DNA of 64,000 nucleotides from Budorcas taxicolor (Eukaryota > Chordata > Mammalia > Artiodactyla > Bovidae), in assembly GCF_023091745.1 (NCBI RefSeq), contig NC_068910.1, positions 45,619,272 through 45,683,271 of the forward strand, given 5' to 3'. The notes under the pieces are model-generated. The model searched no databases and was not told the DNA's origin. It saw only the letters and a list, made by a program, of their open reading frames with translations. Shown in pieces: positions 58,050 to 64,000 of the stretch. Every line of letters starts with the position of its first letter. Positions within the stretch are counted from its first letter, which is position 1. Position numbers and translations under genes: made by a program.

Positions 58050-58231
58050 TGTGTTATGGTACACGCTAACCTCATAAAGACTTTTTGAGACAAGCACTAT
58101 TATTATTTCCATTTTACAAATGACAAACTGAGGCTCAGGGAGGGGAAGTAACAATCGCAAAGACACACAGCAAGTATACTGCAGGATTAGCAGTCAAGTC
58201 TCAGCAGTCCGCTCGAGATCAGAGCCTTGTC
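58050..58231 (+). repeat. MIR-like sequence at the ACKR2 copy 2 junction
   Basis: 'cattttacaaatgacaaact' MIR core, then a segment (58150-58231) about 83% identical by hand to 63425-63510. It ends at the duplication joint 'ccttgt' (58225-58230) and supplies the last codons of ACKR2 copy 2. Confidence 0.75.
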
Positions 58232-59341
58232 GGGGGAGCTCTCAGCCTGCCTCTCCCCAAGGTCACTCATGCCCATTACATCTTCCTGGGCAGTGAGCCC
58301 GCTACTCTCAGAACAGCTGGACGGCAGGGCCTGTTGCCTTCTGAGCACAGCGGCCAGGAAAGCCTTGAGGTACTGGCGGAAGCGGTGGCTGGAGAAGGCG
58401 TAGAGGACGGGGGTGAAGCAGCAGTGCAGGAAGGCGATGCTCTCCGTCACCTGCAGCGCATAGTCCAGGTGCTGGCTGACCCTGCAGTCCCCAAAGACTT
58501 GCAGGTCCAGCAGCGAGTGCAGAAACAAGGTGAGGTTGTACGGGAACCACAGCACAAAGAAGGCCACCACCAGAGCTACGGCCATCCTCAGGGCCCGGCT
58601 CTGGCCCGGGGGCCTCAGCCTCACCAGCACAGAGCCAATGCGGGAGTAGAAGAAGATCATGGCGAGGAGGGGGAGGAGGAACCCCAGGAGGTTCTGCTGG
58701 AAGCGGAGGAAGAGCTTCCAGATGGTCCCATGTCCCCCAAAATCCGCATAGCACTCCCACACGCCCGGGGAGTTTTCATGTGTCCTCACAAAGACCATGT
58801 CAGGAACGGAGACAGCCAGGGCCACAGCCCACACAGTGGCTGCCAGCAGCAGGCTCTTGGCTCGGGTCCTCAGTCGGTGGTAGGGCCGAGCGCAGACAAT
58901 CTCCAGGTACTTGTCCAGGCTCATGCAGCTGATGAAGAAGATGCCACTGTAGAAGTTCACGGTATAGAGGGTGCTCACCACCTTGCATAAGAAGCTCCCA
59001 AAGACCCAATGCCACGCCACAGAGATGCCCCAGAAGGGCAGTGTCACCACAAACAGGAGGTTGGAGATGGCCAGGTTCAGCAGATAGGTCTCGGTCATCC
59101 GTCTTCGAGGCACGAACCGGAGCAAGACCACTAGGAGGAGGAGGTTTCCAACCAGGCCCAGCACAAAGATCAGGCTGTAGAAGACAGGTAGAAAGACTCT
59201 GCCAAATGACAGCACCTCGTCCTTCCTACACAGCATGAAGATCATGTCCTCCAGGTAGTACTCATAGTCATAGAAGGAGCTGCTGTTCTCAGAACTGGCC
59301 ACCTTGGTGGTGGGCAGAAGAGGGGAGGCGGTGGCGGCCAT
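58187..59341 (-). CDS. ACKR2: ACKR2 copy 2, tandem duplicate with replaced C-terminal end
   Basis: Second D6-type decoy receptor frame, 384 codons, open throughout. Residues 1-368 match copy 1 except A5 and G203, both shared with the human protein, so copy 2 keeps the older states there. All seven helices, DKYLEIV, the disulphide cysteines and the C-tail serine cluster are present. After AES (368) the native 12-residue end is replaced by 16 residues ending LLRLDC, read from MIR-like DNA beyond the duplication joint. The splice acceptor before the ATG is intact. The tail change lies beyond the serine cluster, so receptor folding is expected to hold. Effects on trafficking are unknown. It could be functional, or a recent copy lacking its own 3' UTR and polyadenylation signal. 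Collapsed or false haplotype duplication is a minor alternative. Confidence 0.88.
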   Translation of the reverse strand: MAATASPLLPTTKVASSENSSSFYDYEYYLEDMIFMLCRKDEVLSFGRVFLPVFYSLIFVLGLVGNLLLLVVLLRFVPRRRMTETYLLNLAISNLLFVVTLPFWGISVAWHWVFGSFLCKVVSTLYTVNFYSGIFFISCMSLDKYLEIVCARPYHRLRTRAKSLLLAATVWAVALAVSVPDMVFVRTHENSPGVWECYADFGGHGTIWKLFLRFQQNLLGFLLPLLAMIFFYSRIGSVLVRLRPPGQSRALRMAVALVVAFFVLWFPYNLTLFLHSLLDLQVFGDCRVSQHLDYALQVTESIAFLHCCFTPVLYAFSSHRFRQYLKAFLAAVLRRQQALPSSCSESSGLTAQEDVMGMSDLGERQAESSPDKALISSGLLRLDC

Positions 59342-59687
59342 GGCGGGAGGATGCACCCAGTCCTGGAGCTCTGCGGGCCAGAGAGCAGTGTGAGCCACAG
59401 GAGACGGATCCAGGCCTTCCCGCCCTCTCTCCAAACCCACTGGAGCCCCTTTTCTGGGGTGTCCAATAGACTCTCCACATTTACACTGGTACCTGTGGGC
59501 TATGGACTAGGAGTACAAGTGCGGGCAGCCCAAGGCTACCCCGTGATACTGAGGTCATCTTGGGTAGGTGACATAACCTCAGGTGTTCTCACAGTATTCA
59601 CTTCTCTTCTTTATTTTGTCCCTCATTCTTTATAAAGACTGATATGGTCATTTGTGTTTTCTTTATTATTGAGGGATACCGATTCAC

Positions 59688-59903
59688 CTGGGCTTCCCAG
59701 GTGGCACAAGTGGTAAAGAACCCACCTGCCAAAGCAGGTAGATGTAAGAGACGTGAGTTTGATCCCTGGGTTGGGACAATCCCCTGGAGGAGGGCACAGC
59801 AATATTCTTGCCTGGAGAATCCCATGGACAGAGGAGCCTGGCAGCTTCCAGTCTACAGAGTTGCACAGAGTCGAACACGACTGAAGCGACTCAGCACACA
59901 CCA
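59688..59903 (+). repeat. Bov-tA SINE, duplicate of that at 48964
   Basis: Identical to the copy 1 SINE until about 59850. After that differences appear, marking the edge of the high-identity tract. Confidence 0.93.
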
Positions 59904-59994
59904 TTTCACCTATTTATTGCGTCTGTATACCCTTCCTCATGTGTGGCTTAAAATCCTTCTTCTTTGTGTGACTTATAATTTTGTTTTCACTTTA

Positions 59995-60105
59995 AGGTCA
60001 CACTGCATGGTGTGGGAGATCTCAGCTCCTTGCCCAGAGAGTGAACCCACACCCTTGTAGTGGAAGCACAGAGTCTTAACCACTGGACTACTAGAGAAGT
60101 CCCAA
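59995..60105 (-). repeat. SINE fragment beside ACKR2 copy 2
   Basis: Plus strand 'gatctcagctccttgcccag' to 'actggactactagagaagtc'. Only loosely similar to the SINE at the same place beside copy 1. Confidence 0.75.
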
Positions 60106-60239
60106 TTTTTTCTTTTAAAGAGCTTCTCTTCAGTGGGCTTGCTTCTTCTGTATTTAGCTGGTGTGCCCACTCTGGCTTTGAGCTCTCTTTACTTCTGTCA
60201 CTTGCGGATTTCCCTTGCTTTGATTATTTTAAAAGTATT

Positions 60240-61010
60240 TTTGGGAGAACAAGATGGTGGAGGAGTAGGTAGACATGGAGTACATCTCTCTCCACAGATT
60301 CATCAGGAATACACCTTCAGACACAAAAGGTCTTGCAGAACAACAGCTGAGAGCAGCAGGAGGACCTGACCACTGGAAGAGAATATATAGAACCATGCAA
60401 AACTCAGCAGGACGAAGGAAGTAGTGGGGGAAAGAGGAGGGTGAGCAGGACTGGACCTGCACCTGGGGGGGAGAGGAACTGAAATAGGGGTCAGAGCCTC
60501 ACATCGGAGCAACTGTTTAGGACAGAGGAGAAGCATTTGAGGCTGCTGAAGGTGAAGCAGCTGAGCTGTGACAGCGTGAACGGAATGAGAATCACACAGA
60601 CAATCCTTGCTGCAGCCTTATATACCCTGGACAGAGACGCAAGTCCCCTAGAAAGCACAGGGGTTGGGAGTTGGAACGTAAGGATTGGAGAGCAATCCCA
60701 AGGCGAGGTCTGCTGTTGACTGCGAGACGGACCCATGGGGCGTGAAGGAGGCGATCTCAAGGGGAAATTCCTGTGGAGGAAAACCAGGCAACCATGGAGG
60801 CAAGGTGATACTGCAGAGTCACGTGCGGTGGGTGGAGCCATCACTGTAGTCTCTCTCTCCCCACATGCCAGCACTGACAGCTGAACAACAGAGAAGCTCC
60901 AGAGAGGCTGGCCCTTTAAGTGCCTGATGCACCAAGCAACAGGAAAGGACCAGCCAAACAGGCTCTCTGACCGCCTGCTGCCAGAGGCTAGAAAAAGATT
61001 ATGATAAGGC
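60240..61010 (+). mobile_element. Bovine-type L1 5' UTR fragment
   Basis: Begins 'gagaacaagatggtggagga' like 49488, but continues through more 5' UTR-like sequence. It is cut near 61010 where BovB begins. No L1 ORF remains. Confidence 0.75.
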
Positions 61011-61800
61011 CATAGCTCTAGGACTTCTTCTAGGTCTTCATAGAACTGATCAGCTTCAGCTTCTTGGGTATCAGTGGTTGGGGCATAGACTTGGATTACT
61101 GTGATGCTGAATGGTTTTGCCTTGGAAACGAACAGAGATCATTCTATCAAATATCTGAGACTGCACCCAAGTACTGCATTTTGGACTCTTTTGTTGACTA
61201 TGAGGACTACTCCATTTCTCTTATGGGATTCTTGGCCACAGCAGCAGATATAATGGTTATATGAATTAAATTCATCCATTCCTGTCCATTTTAGTTCACG
61301 GATTCCTAAGATATCGATGTTTACTCTTGCCATCTCCTGCTTGACCATGTCCAATTTACCTTGATTCAGGGACCTAACATTCCAGGTTCCTATGCAACAC
61401 TGTTCTTTACAGCATCGGATTTTACCTTCATCATCAGACACATCCACAAGCACCTTCAATTTCAGCTCTGGCCCAGCCGCTTCATTCTTTCTGGAGCTAT
61501 TAGTAGTTGTCCTCCACTCTTCCCCAGTAGCATAATGAACACCTTCTGATCTGGGCGGGGTGGGGGGGCGGGGAGCTCATCTTTTAGGGATATATCCTTC
61601 TGCCTTTTAAACATTTCATGGAGTTCTCTTTTCCAGTATACTGGAGTGGTTTGCCATTCCCCCCTCCAGTAGATCACATTTTGTCAGAACTCTCCATGAC
61701 ACAACTGTCTTGGGTGGCCCTACACAGCATGGCTGATAGCATCATTGGGTTACACAAGCCCCTTCACCATGACAAAGCAGTGAACCTTGAAGGAGAGATC
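61011..61800 (-). mobile_element. Older BovB/RTE copy: inverted 5' segment
   Basis: Minus strand carries the 5' UTR-like part (near 61620-61800) and endonuclease frame with GTWNVRSLNQGKLD and ELKWTGMDEFN (61459-61139). It ends near 'gaagacctagaagaagtcct', the point where the plus-strand segment resumes. Confidence 0.88.
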
Positions 61801-63405
61801 TAGAAGACCTCAAAACTAACACCAAAAAAAAAAAAAAAAAAAAAAGATATCCTATTCCACTTAGGGGATTGGAATGCAAAAGTAGATATCAAGAGATACC
61901 TAGAGTAACAGGCAAGTTTGACCTTGGAGAACAAAATGAAGCAGGGAAAAGGCTAACAGAACTCTGCCAAGACAGTGCACTGGTCATAGCAAACACCTTT
62001 TTTCAACAACACAAGAGATGACTTTACACATGGACGTCACCAAATGGTCAATGCCAAAATCTCTCTTGGTATTTGGTCAAAACCAAAGAATGATAACATT
62101 CTTTACAGCCGAAGATGGAGAAGCTGTATACAGTTAGCAAAAGCAAGACTTGCAGCTGACTGTGGCTCAAATCATCAGCTCCTCATAGCAAAATTCAGGC
62201 TTAAACTAAAGAAAGCAGTGAAAGCCACTAAGCCAGTCAGGTACAACTTAAATTCCCTATGAATATACAGTGGAGGTGACAAATTCAAGGTTTTAGATCT
62301 AGTAAACAAAGTGCCTGAAGAACTATGGACAGAGGTCCATAATATTGTACAGGAGGCAGCGAACAAAGCCATCCCAAAGAAAAAGAAACGCAAGAAGGCA
62401 GAGTGGCTGTCTGAGAGGGCTTTACAAATAGCTGACAAAAGAAGAGAAGTGAATAGCAAGGGAGAAAGGGAAAGGTATACCCAACTAAATGCAGAGTCCT
62501 AGAGAATAGGAAGGAGAGACGAGACGGCCTTCTTCAATAAACAATGCAAAGAAATAGAGGAAAACAAGAGAAAAGATAAGACAAGAGATCTCTTCAAGAA
62601 AACTGGAAATATCAAAGGACAATTTCATCCAAAGATGGGCACAATAAATGGCAGAAACGGTAAAAAACCCAACAAAAGCAGAAAAGATCAAGAAGAAATG
62701 GAAAGAAGAGATATTCAGAAAAGATGTTAATAACTGGGATAACCACAGTGGAGTTGTCTCTCACTCAGGTAGGAAATCAAGTGGGCCTTAGGAAGCACTG
62801 CTGTCAATAAAGCTAGTGTAGATGATGGAATTCTAGCAGAGCTATTTCAAATCCTAAAAGATGATGCTATCAAAGTGTTGCCCTCAATATTTCAGCAAAT
62901 TTGGAAAACCCAGCAGTGGCCACAGGACTGGAAAAGGTTAATCCTCATCCCAAATTCCAAGAAGGGCAGTACTAAAGAATGTTCAAACCACTGGACAATT
63001 GCACTCATCTCCCATGCTAATAAGGTTATGCTCAAAATCCTCCAAGTTAGGCTACAATAGTACGTGAAACAAGAACTTCCAGATGTTCAAGCTGGATTTA
63101 GAAAAGGCAGAGGAACCAGAGATCAAATTGCCAATATTTGCTGGATCATAGACAAAGCAAGGGAATTCCAGAAAAAACATCTCTGTTTCACTGACTACGC
63201 TAAAGCCTTTGACTGTGTGGATCATAACAAACTGTGGAAAACTCTTGAAGAGATGGGAATACCAGAACATCTTACCTGTCTCCTGAGAAATCTGTATGCA
63301 GGTCAAGAAGCAACAGTTAGAACCCTGTATGGAATAACTGACTGGTTCAGGATTGAGAAAGGAATACAAGACTGTTTATTGTCACCCTGTTTATTTAACT
63401 TAAGA
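61801..63405 (+). mobile_element. Older BovB/RTE copy: main segment, 3' end missing
   Basis: Continues from the endonuclease (GDWNAK-type block near 61870) through the linker and RT (PDVQAGFRKGRGTRDQIANI, DYAKAFDCVDHNKLWK). It stops at 'ttatttaacttaa' within the LSPCLFNL motif. There are many stops. An internal poly-A of about 22 lies at 61826-61847. Because LINEs insert 3' end first, loss of the 3' end means a later deletion. Confidence 0.88.
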
Positions 63406-63424
63406 CGCTGAGCACATCAGGTAA

Positions 63425-63510
63425 CGTTCCCAAGGACACACAGCAAGTGTACTGCAGGATTAGAAATCAAGTCCCGGCAGCTGGCTCAAGATCTGGAGCC
63501 TTGAACCATG
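63425..63510 (+). repeat. Duplicated flank related to 58150-58231
   Basis: Shares 'cacacagcaagt.tactgcaggattag' and '.agcag..gctc.agatc..gagccttg' with the joint left of ACKR2 copy 2. It diverges after 'gagccttg', where copy 2 enters ACKR2. Confidence 0.75.
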
Positions 63511-64000
63511 CAGTGGGAGCTGCTGTGAGCCCTCCCAGACTCACAGACTTGACAGTTGTCCCCTGCATGGCCCCCCTTGGGAAGCATGGCATTTGGATTC
63601 ATAGCAATGTATAAAACACAATGAAAACGATACAAACCAGTCTTGACAGTTATGGGAAGCTTTCTTATACCCTAGTGCTTGCAGGTCTTCCTGGCTTCCC
63701 TGTGAGAAGGGGAGCAGGTATGCCCTCCCTGGTTTCACAGGAAGCCCAGGGCCATACCACAAGCCAGGCAGGGTTGACCCTAGAGCCCTGATCACTGAGT
63801 CCTGGACCACTGCACACACGATCCCTCTTTGCTTTTTTAATATGCATTTTTCCTGATTACCGAAGTAATTATATGCTCAATGGAAAATGTGAAAATAGAA
63901 GAAAAAATAGAAAAGAGACTAAAGATCTCTCCCTAATCCTACCCTCCCCCCTCCAAAGTAACCCTTGGGAACATGCTGGTATATCTTTTCTTTTCCATGC
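63511..64000. other. Flank, no gene recognised
   Basis: Unique-looking sequence to the window end. 63840-64000 may be an old L1 3' fragment, not assigned. Confidence 0.4.

Noticed and set aside
1..64000. CRISPR arrays, bacterial operons or phage genes
   Set aside because: The window is plainly mammalian. The short direct repeats are SINE tails, target duplications and array units.

Overview
The window looks like nuclear DNA from a bovid (cattle-like ruminant). It is full of ruminant-specific retroposons: BovB (RTE) LINEs, Bov-tA and Bov-A2 SINEs, CHR/ART2-type tRNA-Glu SINEs and bovine-type L1. Two intact single-exon coding sequences, CYP8B1 and ACKR2, are recognisable, with a decayed KRAB zinc-finger gene beside them. 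This gene set matches the human 3p22.1 interval ACKR2 - CYP8B1 - ZNF662, read here in reverse. I therefore infer the syntenic cattle region, probably chromosome 22; this is not proven by the sequence.

Layout. 1-9217 and 19738-20859 hold a gene-free array of about six tandem units of roughly 2.2 kb, each built on a decayed L1 3' end plus SINEs. One unit is interrupted by a near-full-length BovB with an inverted 5' end (9230-19725, 12-bp target duplication). That BovB is itself interrupted by a class II (betaretrovirus-like) provirus on the minus strand (11280-18366, 6-bp target duplication). 20.9-27.1 kb is intergenic with SINE, BovB, L2 and MIR copies. 27.5-31.4 kb carries three exons of a broken KRAB-C2H2 gene on the minus strand (ZNF662-like), and a CpG-rich block near 33 kb may be its old promoter. 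33.5-42 kb is again repeats, including a 2.35-kb BovB and a 48-bp templated insertion. CYP8B1 (sterol 12-alpha-hydroxylase) lies at 42544-44043 on the plus strand. ACKR2 (atypical chemokine receptor 2, D6) follows on the minus strand at 47475-48617, and a second copy lies 10.7 kb further on at 58187-59341.

How the genes relate. CYP8B1 sets the cholic acid share of bile acids in liver. ACKR2 is a chemokine scavenger of lymphatic endothelium and trophoblast. They are neighbours but not functionally linked. The ACKR2 coding block is about 99.6% identical between copies, while the shared flanks are much more diverged (about 96% and about 83%). This suggests an older tandem duplication whose coding exon was later homogenised by gene conversion. 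Copy 2 has lost the native last 12 codons and ends in a new 16-residue tail read from flanking MIR-like DNA. Both copies keep the same splice acceptor, so one upstream promoter outside the window could in principle serve two alternative coding exons.

Limits: repeat family names and edges are from reading alone. Identities are hand counts. The provirus and LINE reading frames are described as broken relics.
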